Assembly: GCA_038380435.1 (NCBI GenBank)
Contig: JAWZYU010000762.1
Span: forward strand, 1 to 64,000
Direction: 5' to 3'
From: Ryuthela nishihirai
Taxonomy: Eukaryota > Arthropoda > Arachnida > Araneae > Heptathelidae
DNA: 64,000 nucleotides
A program made the position numbers and the translations under genes. The notes beneath the pieces are model-generated. The model worked only from the letters and a program-made list of their open reading frames with translations, was not told where the DNA came from and did not search any database. How positions within the stretch are numbered: position 1 is the first letter of the stretch; the number at the start of each line of letters is the position of its first letter. This document shows positions 1-11,610 of the stretch, piece by piece.

Positions 1-430
1 ACTTTTACCGGAGGCGGAAGTTTATAAAAAAAAAACGTGAAGACGGAAGTTTAATCGCCTTGGCTTAACGTCCCATCGCACGTATTTATGAAAAGGCAGT
101 AGGTTAAGTCAACGATTTAGCATTCAAACTGTGAGATATAAAATATTTTCAACAGGATTCTGAATAGAAAGTAGTTGATTATGAAATAATACAAAGTCTG
201 AAGATTGGATATTACACTGACTTTTAATTTTTTTTTTATATTTAGAATTTTCATTTAGATTATTCATTGTCAATAATTTATTTTGAAATATTGAGAGGTT
301 TCGTAATTAGTAGATTAATTCAGGTCTTAGAGTATTAATTCAACGTTACATCATACTAGACGATCCTTCTCGAGGTTTTCCGAAATGCAATTAAAATTCG
401 AGTTTTGAATTTCGAAACAAGCTGTCAGTT
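1..430. repeat. AT-rich dispersed repeat, second copy at the far end of the window
   Basis: No coding signal. Bases 135-480 match 63654-64000 in the same orientation, including the run into an S1 SINE fragment, with small indels. Neither end of the repeat is visible because the second copy leaves the window. Confidence 0.7.
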
Positions 431-512
431 GGGTTGTTTCACCTCTGAGCGGCACTTTCTTCCACACCATCGTTAAATAGTTAGGTCACAAGGACGTAGA
501 AGACCCAGATAC
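431..512 (-). repeat. S1 SINE, 3' fragment
   Basis: Only the distal part of the S1 family is present (the conserved block with CCTCTGAGCGGCAC, then the degraded 'cacaccat..ttaaat' segment). The tRNA-like head is missing, as expected of a 5'-truncated retroposed copy. Confidence 0.7.
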
Positions 513-519
513 CATTCGA

Positions 520-1340
520 TGCAAATCCATTCCTAATTTTCTATCTTATTACATCACGACGTGCACCTAACTGTTAATTTACATTTCTGCGCCAAAACAA
601 TAATATCAATCTTCAGATTGCTCGCAAATACCAAAGTTTTTACCGAAAACGACTTTTCAAAAACCGGAATTTCCAAAGCTTTAACGGTTCGTAAACGTAT
701 AAATGGTTGCTGCCTACGTTAAGCCCTACCACATCGCAGTACATCACTAAAATCTCACCCAAAATATATCAAACAAAAGAATGGTTACTTCTTCCGTGGA
801 TCGTACGAGGGTGAGAAAAAACATCCAGTGGAACAACTCAAAAAAGCTTGCAATGCAAAACTCAAAGTATGCAACTTCCAACTTTTACTACGGCTTCACA
901 ATGTTTCGTCTATACTTCTCCGAAACTTTATATAACCATTTTTCTTCTCTGTAGAAAAATAAAAATGCATCTTACGTACCTGAGTTGATCGAAGCATAAC
1001 ATAAAAATATACCTCAAATAGCAACATTATTACGATTAAGAATAGCATTTTTGAAACTTCAACGTGATTGTAATATACCAAATCTGCTGGCAACACAACG
1101 AAAGAGTACTGGTGACGTCATCTCGGTGTTTTGCCTACTTTATTATTAACCCGTATTCACAGGCAGGCAGCAATAATTTTAGGAGATTTAAACATTTTCA
1201 TATCAATTTTTTCATATGCACTGTATTTTTTTTTTAAAGCTTTATTTTTTTACACGGTTTTCTCGGGAACCTATAAGAAACAGAATTGGGTGCATTGAAT
1301 TAGATTATTCCTATTATTTATTAAAAAAGATTTATTTTTT
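520..1340 (+). repeat. Non-coding mobile repeat, K end plus A-block
   Basis: Bases 520-1165 match 30185-30830 and, inverted, 43905-43370, with visible divergence. The segment ends in the K-family terminus with an exact TGACGTCA at 1113-1120 followed by the shared 'ctcggtgtttt'. Bases 1196-1340 match 31118-31265. The open frame at 896-1096 (minus) runs through repeat sequence seen also at 30551-30736 and 38647-38850 and is not a convincing gene. Confidence 0.7.
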
Positions 1341-1342
1341 TT

Positions 1343-1450
1343 TAAGTTGAGTGCTTAGCGCGCTTGGCTACTGATCTAAGGGACCTGGGTTCCAACCTAG
1401 GGTAAGGCATTGATGTTGCTTTTCTGCTGAGGTGCTTACTTACGGTAGCA
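1343..1450 (+). repeat. S2 SINE, diverged partial copy
   Basis: Contains the S2 head remnant (ttagcgcgcttggctactgatctaag spread over 1352-1380) and a decayed box B. It lacks the palindromic 3' end. Confidence 0.6.
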
Positions 1451-1646
1451 ACAATGCAATCAGTTTAGGTTAATGAGTGACAAATTTGAATCTCAATCAA
1501 GTATATATATTTTTTACACGTTTTTGATTTAACACAGATCAGAAAAGAAATTTAATTTCCCTATTTACACGATTTATTTTGATGTAACACGGTTCACACG
1601 GCGCCTTTTTAAAAAAAACCCATTTGAATTTAATTCGGAAAAAATT

Positions 1647-1984
1647 GTTTTACCTCTGAGCGGCACTTTTTGGCACACCATTGGCTAAATGGCCACATCA
1701 CATGGACCCCGAAGTCTCAGAGAAGGTTGGGGGACATATGGTAATCTCCCGCCAAGGCCATCCAGCGTGTTCTTCAACGTGCACAGGGTATGGCTCTCCC
1801 ACACACGGGGCCAAGGCTTAACGCCCCATCCGACGGACGGCGGCCTTTCCAAGCCCACCGGTGTCCCCTACTGACCGTGAGCAGGGCGGGGAATTTTGCG
1901 GAGATAAATCTCAACGCTGACCCAGCTGGGACTCGAACCTGCGAACTACAGATTATGAGCCCGGGGCGCTACCGACTGACTTAA
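1647..1984 (-). repeat. S1 SINE, nearly complete
   Basis: Reads on the minus strand from a tRNA-like head (ending near 1984; box B near 1930, GGTTCGAGTCC form) to the 3' block CCTCTGAGCGGCAC at 1652. The head end is truncated, then joins B-block sequence. Short open frames across it are chance frames of the GC-rich SINE body. Confidence 0.8.
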
Positions 1985-2194
1985 AAAACACGACAAATAT
2001 AAAAAAAACCCAAAAAATATTTAAGAATTCTTTATATATTTATTTTCTTTAAAACCAAACCGGTCGGTTTTAATTTGAAAACTTCTAAAGTTAATAAAAT
2101 TAGATATCTTAAAATTAATAAAAATGAAATAAAGACTTCAAGATTTTGATATGACTTGTTTAGAAACAACTCATTTGTATTCTGTTTTCACGTC

Positions 2195-2262
2195 TAAGGG
2201 ACCTGGGTTCGAGTCCCGGGTAAGGCATGGACTTATGGGTCGTTTTTCTGCTGAGGTATTTT
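2195..2262 (+). repeat. S2 SINE core without its 5' half
   Basis: Begins abruptly at the 'ctaagggacctgggttcgag' segment. Box B is intact and box A has been replaced by unrelated sequence. The same junction recurs at 33988 and, inverted, at 29012 and 53832, so the truncation is older than the duplications. Confidence 0.6.
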
Positions 2263-2351
2263 TTTACACGGTTTTCTCGGGAACCTATCAGAAACAGAAT
2301 TGGTTGCATTGAATTAGATTATTCCTATTGTTTATTAAGGATTTATTTTTT

Positions 2352-2505
2352 TTTAAGTTGAGTGGTTAGCGCGCTTCGCTACTGATCTAAGAGACCTGGG
2401 TTCGAGTCCCGGGTACGGCATGGCTATTTTGTGTCGTTTTTCTGCTGAGGGCGCCATTGTCTCAGACCGTCTACTATGGCATATAAACTGACAGGCTGAA
2501 TTGAA
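2352..2505 (+). repeat. S2 SINE, 3'-truncated
   Basis: Head with GAGTGGTTAGCGCGC, box B GGTTCGAGTCCC at about 2400, then the body as far as 'aaactgacaggct'. The terminal palindrome is missing. Confidence 0.7.
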
Positions 2506-2532
2506 ACCCCATTTGAATTTAATTCTGAAAAA

Positions 2533-2672
2533 AATCTTTTATCTCTGACCGGCACTTTTTTGCAACACCATGGGCTAAATGACCATGACAAATGGACACC
2601 GAATGCTCAGAGAAGGTTGGGGGAGGGGAACCCACTGCAACAACTGTTGGGACACAGATGGTAGCCTCCCAA
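2533..2672 (-). repeat. S1 SINE, 3' fragment
   Basis: The tail block begins at 2540 and the copy breaks off after the conserved 'acagatggtagcctccc' at about 2670. It belongs to a diverged subfamily (CTGACCGG instead of CTGAGCGG). Confidence 0.65.
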
Positions 2673-2996
2673 AATGTCGTAAAAACTAATATTGTCGTAA
2701 AACGTAATATTGTTAAAATAAAAACTGGTGAAAACCACAAGAAACGAGTGTAGAAATTCTGTATGTATCATACCCTATGCAGATTAAATAAAACGTTGGA
2801 TGGGAGGTTACCATCTGTCTCATAACAGCTGTTCCATTCGGTCACCTTCCCGCAACCTAAACTGATACCTCTGGTTCTTTATGACGTCGCCATTTAGACC
2901 CTTGTGTGCAAATAACTACCTGTCGGAGATAAAACAACCCAACCAAACGCGTATCTTCTATATGGCGTATTAAAGTAATCAAAGGGGTCACCACCC

Positions 2997-3078
2997 TCGC
3001 AGACCTTCGACTATGGCGGAGAAACTGACAGGCTCCTCTCAGATCGCTGTTGCAAGCAGCTGCTGGAGGGTGTGTGTT
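2997..3078 (+). repeat. S2 SINE, 3' fragment
   Basis: Only the distal part: the 'gcagaccttcgactatgg' segment, the aaactgacaggctcct segment and a mutated palindrome (caagcagctgctgg). Confidence 0.65.
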
Positions 3079-3339
3079 TTTTTTATTTCTTTATTATATT
3101 TTGGAAGATATTTTCACTCTTTTCTGTAACACGTTAAGCTTCTTTGGATTGGGAAATAAAATAATCAGAGGTTAAATGTTTAGGATGTGAAATGACTCCT
3201 CGACTAAGCAGTTAATCCCTGTGTAGTCTGTAAAACAGAAATTCGTTAAAATTATGCTGCTGTTATGGATATTTTTATATTTTGCATCTCAATGTAAAAC
3301 TTTTAACTGAGCTCAGAATTAATCAGAAGTAGATTTATT

Positions 3340-3728
3340 TGTGTTTTGAAGACAGAGATCAAGTTTTGGATTACCAATTTACATTACAGTGCTATAAAAA
3401 ATGTATTGAAAGTCAACTAATTACTCCTCAATTTCTAAAAAAAAGTTTTAATTTCGTAATATTCCATGATCTTTTAATAAAGTCACAATAAATTAGTTTA
3501 TTAATTGTCATTTTAGAAATAAATAGCTTATAATTAAATTTTAAATAAAATAAAATTTTAAATAAATTCAAATAATAAAAATAATCGCATTTTTTTTTTA
3601 CATTTTTCCTTGACTATTTATTTCAACAGATGTGAGGATTATATAGATATGACCGGCGTCGAACAGCTGAATAGCAGAAAAAGTGACAAAAGAAGAATAA
3701 TTACATATGTGTAAAGGACATCTGAGCG
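3340..3728. other. AT-rich unassigned stretch
   Basis: Very AT-rich, with A and T runs and no convincing open frame. I recognise no repeat or RNA here. Confidence 0.5.
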
Positions 3729-3729
3729 C

Positions 3730-4318
3730 CAATTTTTTTTTTGCCCACAGTGGGTTAAATGACCAGGTCACAGGGAACCCGAAGGCTCAGAGAAGGTTGC
3801 TGGAGGGGACCCACTGCAACAGATGGTAACCTACCTTCATGATCACCCAGCGTGTTCTTTAACGTGCACAGGGTGTGGCTCTCCCGCACACGGAGACACG
3901 GATTAACGTCCCATCCGACGGACGGCAGCCTTTCCAAGAGGGGCGGCTCAGTCGGTAGCGCGCCAGGCTCGTAATCTGTAGTTCCCAGGTTCGAGTCCAA
4001 GCTGGGTCAGCGTTGAGATTTATATCCGCAAAATTTCCTCGCCCTGCCCACGGTCAATAGGGGACACCGATGGCCTTGAAAAGGCCGCCGTCCGTCGGAT
4101 GAGACGCTAAGCCGTTGCCCCGTGAGCGGGAGAGCCATACCCTGTGCACGTTAAAGAACACGCTGGATGGCCTTGACAGGAGGCTACCATCTGTCTCCCA
4201 ACAGCTGTTCCAGTGGGTCCCCTCCCCCAACCCTCTCTGAGCCTTCTGGGTCCTTGTGGCCTGGCCATTTAGGCCACGGTGTGCAAAAAAGTGCCGCTGA
4301 GAGGTAAAACAATCCAAT
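3730..4318. repeat. Two S1 SINEs joined head to head
   Basis: A minus-strand S1 (3730-3937; head missing) abuts a plus-strand, nearly full-length S1 (3938-4318). The plus copy has box A (ggctcagtcggtagcgcg) at 3944, box B GGTTCGAGTCC at 3988 and a tail ending in AACAATCCAATCC. The inverted pair could fold into a hairpin of about 190 bp. Confidence 0.75.
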
Positions 4319-5595
4319 CCAAGCCTATCGGTGTCCACTACTGAACGTGGGAAGGGCGGGGAGTTTTACGGAGATAAATCTCAACGCTGAGGATTCTTTA
4401 TGAGTTCCGTATTTAAATAGAAATGGAAACCGAAACATATTTATCGCTCTTCCCAAAGAAATGTAGATTATTCCATTCTGCCTTCCTATAAACTTCTTTC
4501 TGTTAGGGTTTTAGACTAAATAAACAGATATCGCTGTTGTTAAACATCTGAACTTGCGTTACTAATTAAATACTGCATCAGTTGAAGTAGTAAAATAAAA
4601 TAGTTTTCCTAATGTCTCTTAATTATCAAGCGTATTTTTTTGTGTTTTAAAACCTATTATTGTTCGTAAATTTTATCCCAATGAGATGATACGGAATACA
4701 CCGTCATAACTTAACGAGTTGCGGAGTGTCATTTACTGCCTGTCACTGGCAGTCATAACTCATCGGGGAAATCAATGTACACACTCCAAATTTTCACAGA
4801 ATGGTTCAGGTTAAGGTCCAGTTTGCAGTGCGAAATTTCAGGTCAAAGTCCAAATAAGTTGAACTCTAACAAAAATAAATTCACATTTCCCCTCACCCAA
4901 AAAAGTGTCCTAAATTTATATTCCAACATACTATATGTGCTAATATTTAAATAGTGTTGATTAAAGTTTTGAAACATGAATGCATAAATATAACTTATGT
5001 ACTTAATTAAATTCACACATACAATTATTGCTAAATGAAATAAATTCCTCTAGGTGGCGTTAATTTTGTTTCTAATGAAATATCTGCTTCTTCCCGCCTT
5101 CCCCAACGGTTGTTCGTGTTCCTCTTCTACGATTGGTCAAATATGTTACAATGGCACGTGCACCTAGATAGCTTTACACGTGGCGCCCTTAGTTACGATA
5201 GCAACCATATATTCGCTTTCACTTCGGTGTCAAATTTTACTCTCAATTCATTTCTTCTTTTCCATAATATATTTTATTACGTATATTTAGAATAAAGTTC
5301 ATACACCACGTAAATTTTACCTACACAAGAATCGAACTACAGTTAGCAACGATTAATAGTAATATTATAATATTTCAGAAACGTTAATATTTAAAATATG
5401 CGAATTCAATTTAATATCAAAGCCGGAAATTAATACCACTTTAACGTTTCAGCTTAAATAACTGGGATTGATTAATTTAATTATCAAACTTTACTGGTTT
5501 TATTAACAATCTCACACCGTGGAGACATCCAATTCGAGAAATTAATTCATCGCGAAGATGATATCTGTTTCATAGCATTACAAATAGAAACTCAA
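4319..5595 (+). repeat. B-block repeat with promoter-like motifs
   Basis: Matches 34658-35880 and, inverted, 53160-51960. No coding capacity; the 61-residue frame at 5110-5295 recurs at 35455-35640 only because the repeat recurs. The conserved core at 5100-5210 carries an inverted CCAAT box (ATTGG at 5132), two CACGTG boxes and the near-palindrome GTTACGATAGCAAC at 5192-5205, which resembles an RFX X-box. Whether it has promoter activity is inference. Confidence 0.65.
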
Positions 5596-5601
5596 AACAC
5601 G

Positions 5602-5866
5602 GGGGGGGGCTCAGTCGGTAGCGCGCCAGGCTCGTAATCTTTAGTTCAAAGGTTTGAGACTTTGCTGGTTCAGATTTATCTCGGCAAAATTCCCCACCCT
5701 TCCCACTGTCAGTAGAGGACACCGATGGGCTTGAAAAAGCCGCCGTCCGTCAGATGGGACGTTAAGCCTTTGGCCCGTGTGCAGGACAGCCATACCTTAG
5801 ACACGTTAAAGAACACGCCAGATGGCGTTGACGGCAAGCTTCCATCCCTCCCAACAGCTGTTCCAG
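5602..5866 (+). repeat. S1 SINE, 3'-truncated
   Basis: Head intact through box A and a mutated box B (ggtttgagact). The body is lost after the 'ccaacagctgttccag' motif. Confidence 0.75.
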
Positions 5867-6480
5867 CCCCCAAATAAAAGTTTATTTATTTTTTACTCTA
5901 CATGATGCCCAGCTTCTGTCAAATATTCGGAACATGAATTGAGGGCCGAATGCAACAGGTTCCATGTCACATGAAAACTCGTTAAGTAGGTAATGCTGCT
6001 CTCCATAAAAGTAACCCACTTCGTTTACTTTCCACCTAAAAATAAAAAAAAATTACTAAATACTACATATTCGGAAAGCAAAGAATTGAGAATTTAGGTT
6101 GAAATCGAAGCTCCGGTACGAGATACCGTGTACGTCAGACATCCATACCCTGTATTGAACAACACACGCTGGATGCCATTCACAGCTGGAAAAACTTGTA
6201 TTGGCATTTCGAATGTGTCGAGTATTACCAGTATACTCTGATTAGGGTCTAAAATTAGTACCTTACATATATAGATTCTGTTCGCTATTTTCATTGTTAA
6301 CTTTTAAATGTCTCATTTCAGCATTTCCAGTGGTAACACCTTCAGTGGAAATAAACTAACATCATTCTTTCCTTATATTCTCAGTGTGAACGCTAATCTT
6401 TCCATATTCGGTAAATGTGATGTTTAAATCAGTCGTTAGTAAGGAACATTTACACATAATTATAACAGAAACGGTAATCT
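5867..6480 (+). repeat. Unclassified repeat, second copy at 44.3 kb
   Basis: Bases 5870-6270 match 44330-44620 and 44985-45075 (an S1 lies between the two parts of that copy); 5425-5595 likewise match 43910-44080. AT-rich and non-coding. Bases 6300-6480 show nothing recognisable. Confidence 0.55.
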
Positions 6481-6481
6481 A

Positions 6482-6892
6482 GGGGCAGAAGGATTGGATT
6501 GTTTTACCTCTGAGCGGCACTTTTTTGCACACCATGGGCTAAATGGCCAGGTCACATCGACCCCAAAGGCTCGGAGAAGGTTGGGGGAGGGGACCCACTG
6601 GAACAGCTGTTGGGAGAGAGATGGTAGCCTCCCGTCAAGGCCATCCAGCGTGTTCTTTAACGTGCGCAGGGTATGGCTCTCCCGCACACGGGGCCACGGC
6701 TTAACGTCCCATCCGACGGACGGCGGCCTTTTCAAGCCCATCGGTGTCCCCTACTGACCGTGGGCGGGGCGGGGAAATTTTGCGGGGATAAATCTCAACG
6801 CTGACCCAGCTGGGACTCTAACCTGGGAACTACAGATTACGAGCCTGGCGCGCTACCGACTGAGCCACCCCCGCCCCGAGGGGCAGAAGGAA
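6482..6892 (-). repeat. S1 SINE, full length, with target-site duplication
   Basis: The full S1 runs on the minus strand from head (6880) to tail (6499). It is flanked by GGGGCAGAAGGA at 6482-6493 and again at 6881-6892, a clean 12-bp duplication that shows insertion by target-primed reverse transcription. Tail ends in an AATCC repeat. The open frames on both strands (about 90 codons) are fortuitous. Confidence 0.85.
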
Positions 6893-7150
6893 ATGAATTT
6901 TTTTTTTATAAGTATATTTCAATAAAACTTTAACTATTTATTTATATTTCACGTGTATCTGTTGAATATTAAAAAAATAATTATGTCCTTCTACTTTCTG
7001 AAACAGTGGGCGAAAGGATAACCATATCTGCAACCCCGAGAAATATAATCTTTTATTTTTACATTCCGACTGCACGGAGTCCTTTCTCGAAACAACCTAG
7101 AAACGTTGCAGGTTTGGTAACCAAAGCTATTGTATGAACGCTTTAATTCT
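6893..7150. other. AT-rich spacer
   Basis: No open frame, SINE or RNA gene seen. Confidence 0.4.
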
Positions 7151-7151
7151 C

Positions 7152-7367
7152 CTTTATTTATTTATTTACTAACAATGTATTCGAACCCGACAACCAACGT
7201 AGAATAACCTAGACCAATATTTTAGGAGTAACAGCGCATACGAAAAAAAACTGCCAACTGCACGCGGTGTTTCCATGTTCTCACCCTCCGAAGTACTGAC
7301 CGCGCCCAAAGCTTAACCTCGGGCATCAGACGAGAACCAGTGTGTTCAACTTGCTATGGCCGTTGAC
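7152..7367 (-). repeat. 5S rRNA-derived cassette (copy 1)
   Basis: A full-length but decayed 5S rRNA reads on the minus strand from 7367 to 7253, with several substitutions and a small deletion in the central domain. A run of T follows, then a conserved 100-base tail ending in TAGTAAATAAATAAA-like sequence. Head and tail occur together at 33621, 41018 and 45236 as well, so they move as one unit. Confidence 0.8.
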
Positions 7368-8390
7368 ATGCTAATTTTTTCTTCCTGCCTTATAAAGTAA
7401 CACACATTATCAATAAGAGAACAATTCTTAAAGTAGGAAAAAACTGGAATGGTGCCAAAAAATTTCGTTAACGACAGTATTTAAAAAGAAATTACACTTT
7501 TTTAAAGATTGATTATTTTTCAATTTTTTAACGGTTGTTGGATATTTATATTTCCCATTTCTTTTTCAACATAATAGCGTGCAATTAAACGTTACACACA
7601 AAAGTAATAAACACAATAAAAATATTTCTATTTACCCTACTTCTGCAATCCCTCCGAAGAGACTAGACTTATTTACTTTCACAGAGTAATTTTAATTTTC
7701 GTTTCCATGGTTATTACAACGACAGAGACGCCATTTCTTGTCACACCTCGGGCTAAACTGATAAATCACGACGACTCCCGATAGCTAAGACCATATTTCG
7801 ATAACAGCACGCACTGCAAAAATTAAACAGATGGGATAGTCCAGTAAGTCGACCCACCGCGTGCTTCAACCTGAATGTTCTTTCGGACGGTGGCATAACT
7901 AAACGTCCCGTAGGATGGGTTTTCCAAGGCCATCGGTGTCGCATACTAACAGAGGAGAGGGGTAGGATTGTAACTCGGGAACGGTTTAAAATATTACGAT
8001 GTGTCGATTGCGGCTCCGAACGGTTGGAAAACTTCCAAGGTGTAATTTGACCGACTAATATTCAAAGCGATTCATATTATTTTTTGTAATTCGGTGGCCG
8101 TTAGAATTGCGTTGAGGAAAATGCAAATGGAACACCGGAAATAATTATCGTTTTATCCTATAAAACATACAACCTGTTTCCACTCTGAGGTTTCATTTTT
8201 CTTTACATGTTCATGCCGTTCTCATCGTAAAACGTAATGAAATTTAGTGCCATCGAACCGCGATATTTTGATCTGCATGCCAATATATACTAGGAATCAG
8301 TGTCCTAGCATTTTTACCCCGTCATTAAAAGTAAATAATTACATAGGAAATTAAAATTCTGCAGTGTAATATTTAACTGCATGAAAAAGT
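7368..8390. other. Non-coding stretch with a very old S1 remnant
   Basis: 7740-7975 keeps S1 landmarks on the minus strand (acgtcccgtaggatgg, then ccatcggtgtcgcatactaac) but is heavily mutated. The rest is AT-rich with no recognisable feature. Confidence 0.45.
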
Positions 8391-8890
8391 ATTAATCACC
8401 GTTGTTAAAAAAGACGTTTGCAAGAGATCCTACAGTTAAAAGTAATGAGTTTGATTTCGATTCGACAACGTTTATACGTAAATAGATAAAATAAAGACAA
8501 GTGAGTAAACCTCTGTTGCGAATAGGAAATACTGTTGCAGCCTCACTTCCGGCGAATGAGAAAACATTGCATTCCAAAACCTCAGTGTCGACGTCATTAC
8601 CTTATTATTGGAATTCAAATTTAAGTGATAGTAAATAAACTATCGGAAAGCGCCGTCTCGTTTCGGTCATTGCAGTTACCTTGTGAATACCATGATGAAG
8701 TGAACAGAGTTCGTGGAATCGCATTTACCTACACATTGCTTACCGCGAAACAATAGGAGTATAATAAACCTAGTTGTGTGAGATAAAACGAAACCTTAGT
8801 ACGCCAATAACGACACGGACTGTATTCCTTATCCCCTTCAAGTGTAACCAAGCACTGGGCCACTCGAAAAACATCAGGTAAATCTATTTA
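8391..8890 (+). repeat. Old repeat shared with 57.2-57.7 kb
   Basis: Shares a series of short blocks with 57230-57720 in the same order: 'aaacctctgttg', 'cacttccgg', 'acattgcattc', 'gtcgacgtcatt' and 'gagtataataa', among others. Divergence is high. No open frame is conserved between the two copies. Nature unknown. Confidence 0.45.
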
Positions 8891-9700
8891 ATTATTTTCC
8901 AATCTTCGCCACCACACGGAATTTAATGGTTTACAACCACTGGCTGGACTAACCCTTAAGTAATATAAGCACCTGCTTAGGATACCAAGGGAAGGGGGGC
9001 ACCGACGATTTTTCCCCTAGCAATAATGCCCTTATCTATCAATTCTTTCACTGACACACTCGACTTTTGACGTTACTTTTTCCATTGTCCTTATCTGCAG
9101 TGTTCGACTTTAATCTGAATTCTAAAAAAAAAATATTGAAGGTGACAGTCAAATCGCTAGAGTGCAATACGTTTGACTGTTTTTACAAATTTTTTATGAA
9201 TGAATTTCGCTGTTTTTCTATTCATTATAAATATATATAAAATCCATATTCTTTTTTGTGACTTTTTAAATTATAGCTTACGTATTTTCAGACGCCAAGA
9301 TCAAACGAATTCAATTAAGCAATGGAAAGGTCCCCGGAGTTACCATTGCTCGATCGTGGTTACGCCATTATTTGGCCTTATTTAAACCCTAATAAGAAAG
9401 TACCAAGTTGCTCTACGTCACCACCCGGAAAGGCGTATTTCAAGCCCTACAGTTAACTACAAAGTTGCTCTTCGCATTAAATGTAAGCGCACTATAAATC
9501 AAATTAATTATTATTCTTTAAATGTTTCGTGTTGTTTTCACATTTCCGTAACTAATAATCTTTCTAGTTTATATTTCAACTTTTTTGGTTACCGGCGTTC
9601 CGTGGCCGAGTGTTTTGCACGCATGGCTACTGTAAAGTTAGAGTGTTAGTTTAAATATCTTTATAAGTAAAGACCAACATGGCGACTACACAAGCGACAT
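8891..9700. other. Unassigned non-coding stretch
   Basis: No convincing gene. A S2-like box A remnant (cgtggccgagtgttttg) is visible at 9610-9626. The 61-codon frame at 9200-9385 has no recognisable content. Confidence 0.4.
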
Positions 9701-10010
9701 ATACGTACGGTGACCATATTTTTTCGGAGAAAATACACGACAAAACACAAATTGTTTCATAATGAAAAAAAACAGGTTGCGTTTATTTGTTTCATTAAAA
9801 CTAAAAATCTTTATAACATTTATTATAAAATATAAGCATACAATAGCATTTTAAACAACCATATTACTTAAAAAATTTATTTATGATTTTTTTCACAAGA
9901 ATGAACTTAATAAATCAGGTTTATGTTTTAAAAATCATGAAACTGTATACAATTCATATCAAAGTTGCATTTGGTATAAATGCAACTTTGATTGTTGTTT
10001 CGATTTTTTA
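9701..10010 (+). repeat. Dispersed repeat, second copy at 27.36 kb
   Basis: Bases 9702-9905 match 27357-27505, both starting at 'accatattttttcggagaaaata'-type sequence. The GGTGACCATATTT start is like some hAT-type terminal sequences, but no matching opposite end was found. Confidence 0.5.
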
Positions 10011-10351
10011 TTTTGAATGAATGTTTTCAAATTGAATGTTTCGATTTTTAATTTTGTTTTTTCACTGCTCCATATATTGTTCGCTAATCAAAATACTCGT
10101 GCAGTTTCCGTTACAAAATTTTATTTCCGATGGAAGATATATGGGACCCGATCCGGTGCTCTGTATTTGACATTTGATCTTACGAATACGTTAAATATTC
10201 CACTGCTTCGGTGTAATGGAAGCATTGATCACCATCTACGGATTACGATCCATCTGGCAAATTTGCAAACTCGAGAAAACTATCACTTTCAATCATCTTA
10301 ATGAAACAGCACTATGCAGGGAAAAAAACTTTACTTATGCAGAAAATCTGT

Positions 10352-10765
10352 ACGAAATGCCCATCAGTTGGGTTGTTTTACCTCTGAGCGGCACTTTTTT
10401 GCACACCATGGGGTAAATGGCCACGTCACATGGACCCCGAAGGCTCAGAGAAGGTTGGGGAAGGGAACCCACTGGAACAGCTGTTGGGAGACAGATGGTA
10501 GCCTCCCGTCAAGGTCATCCAGCGTGTTCTTTAACGTGCACAAGGTATGGCTCTCCCACACACGGGGCCACGACTTAACGTCCCATCCGACGGACGGAGG
10601 CCTTTCCAAGCCCACCGGTGTCCCCTACTGACCGTGAGCTGGGCGGGGAATTTTGCGGCGATAAATTTCAACGCTGACCCAGCTGGGAGTCGAACCTGGG
10701 AACTACAGATTACGAGCCTGGCGCACTACCGACTAAGCCACCTCCGCCCCGAATGCCCATCAGTA
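10352..10765 (-). repeat. S1 SINE, full length, with target-site duplication
   Basis: Head ends at 10751 (minus strand), tail at 10372. Flanked by AATGCCCATCAGT at 10354-10366 and again at 10752-10764. Overlapping open frames of up to 105 codons lie in the SINE body and are not genes. Confidence 0.85.
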
Positions 10766-11300
10766 CAATTTATGAAGAATCATGATAACGAGCCTTCAGT
10801 CGAACAAACAACCACTTTCACAGAAGTAATCGCACTCCAGCTATGGGAATAAAAGGAAACAGTTAATAAATAAAACAATGACACAGAGGAAATTGCATTC
10901 TACCCAAAAAACTAAATTATGGACTCGTTAATGAAATATCCTTTCGAAATACAAATGCAACCAAAATAAGTAATCATATGGCAAAACACCAACTAGTATG
11001 CATATATATATATGGCACAATCACCGTCAAAGATAAATCTCGCTGACTATCAGGGACCATGTAACTCTTCTGGCAAATGAAACGTCAAAAACCAACTGTA
11101 CAGATCATAAAAATGTTACCGAAATGATATTGGAAAAGAAAAAGTAACAGGAGTATTGTTAATAATGAAGAAAACAACACACTAGCAGCAAAAGTATGTG
11201 GTAACTATTTATGTTGCACTACGGGTTCGCAACTTTTGTCGTGGTATTTTTGCAAACTGAGTGTGCACACCCGATAGCCTTATTAAATGAAAAAAATAAA
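10766..11300. other. Unassigned non-coding stretch
   Basis: AT-rich, with a (TA)n run near 11001. No open frame of interest. Confidence 0.4.
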
Positions 11301-11304
11301 ATAA

Positions 11305-11446
11305 AACACCCCCTCAAGCAGCTGCTTGTCACAGAAGTCCGTCAGCAGAAAAACGACACAAACAGCGATGCTTTACCCGGGACTCGAACCCAGGTCCCTT
11401 AGATCAGTAGCCAAGCGCGCTAACCACTGGGCCATGAGACGGCGAA
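11305..11446 (-). repeat. S2 SINE with internal deletion
   Basis: Minus strand: head ending at 11443, box B at 11382-11397, then directly the 3' palindrome CAAGCAGCTGCTTG at 11312-11325. The middle of the body (the 'gaccttctac..cctgtcag' part) is deleted. Confidence 0.75.
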
Positions 11447-11519
11447 TAACCGACTTCCCCCTTTTCCACTGCATGCGTTCTGTTTCTGGATCTCATGCTA
11501 CTCTCTCCCACCACCTTTT

Positions 11520-11610
11520 ACCATTCCGCATCGCCTTTTCCTTTTGCCTGCCTTCTGCATAGCCTTTTCTTTTTTCATTAGCGCCATGCACGTTGCCACC
11601 GCGCCATTCA
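11520..11610 (+). repeat. Short repeat shared with 36.26 and 51.58 kb
   Basis: The stretch with 'ttttgcctgccttctgca' and 'agcgccatgcacgttgcc' recurs at 36256-36320 and, inverted, at 51590-51520, next to S1 copies. Non-coding. Confidence 0.5.

Larger units (their letters stand above)
1985..3340 (+). repeat. Diverged B-block copy broken by SINE insertions
   Basis: Segments 1990-2200, 2785-2990 and 3079-3330 match 33780-34030, 34180-34345 and 34440-34660 in order and orientation. Between them lie S2 pieces at 2195-2262, 2352-2505 and 2997-3078, an S1 tail on the minus strand at 2533-2672 and an S1-tail variant on the plus strand at 2785-2941. This is an older copy of the duplicated block at 33.75 and 54.05 kb. 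Confidence 0.65.

Noticed and set aside
3944..4010. tRNA gene (Met-like)
   Set aside because: Box A and B are good, but this is the head of an S1 SINE: it lacks a paired acceptor stem and a terminator, and the anticodon position reads CGT within a SINE family.
6494..6757. Recurrent protein-like frame (TSERHFFAHHGLNGQ..., seen many times in the window)
   Set aside because: It is the translation of the S1 SINE body. The SINE is explained by its tRNA-like head, target duplications and tail, and the frame is broken differently in each copy.
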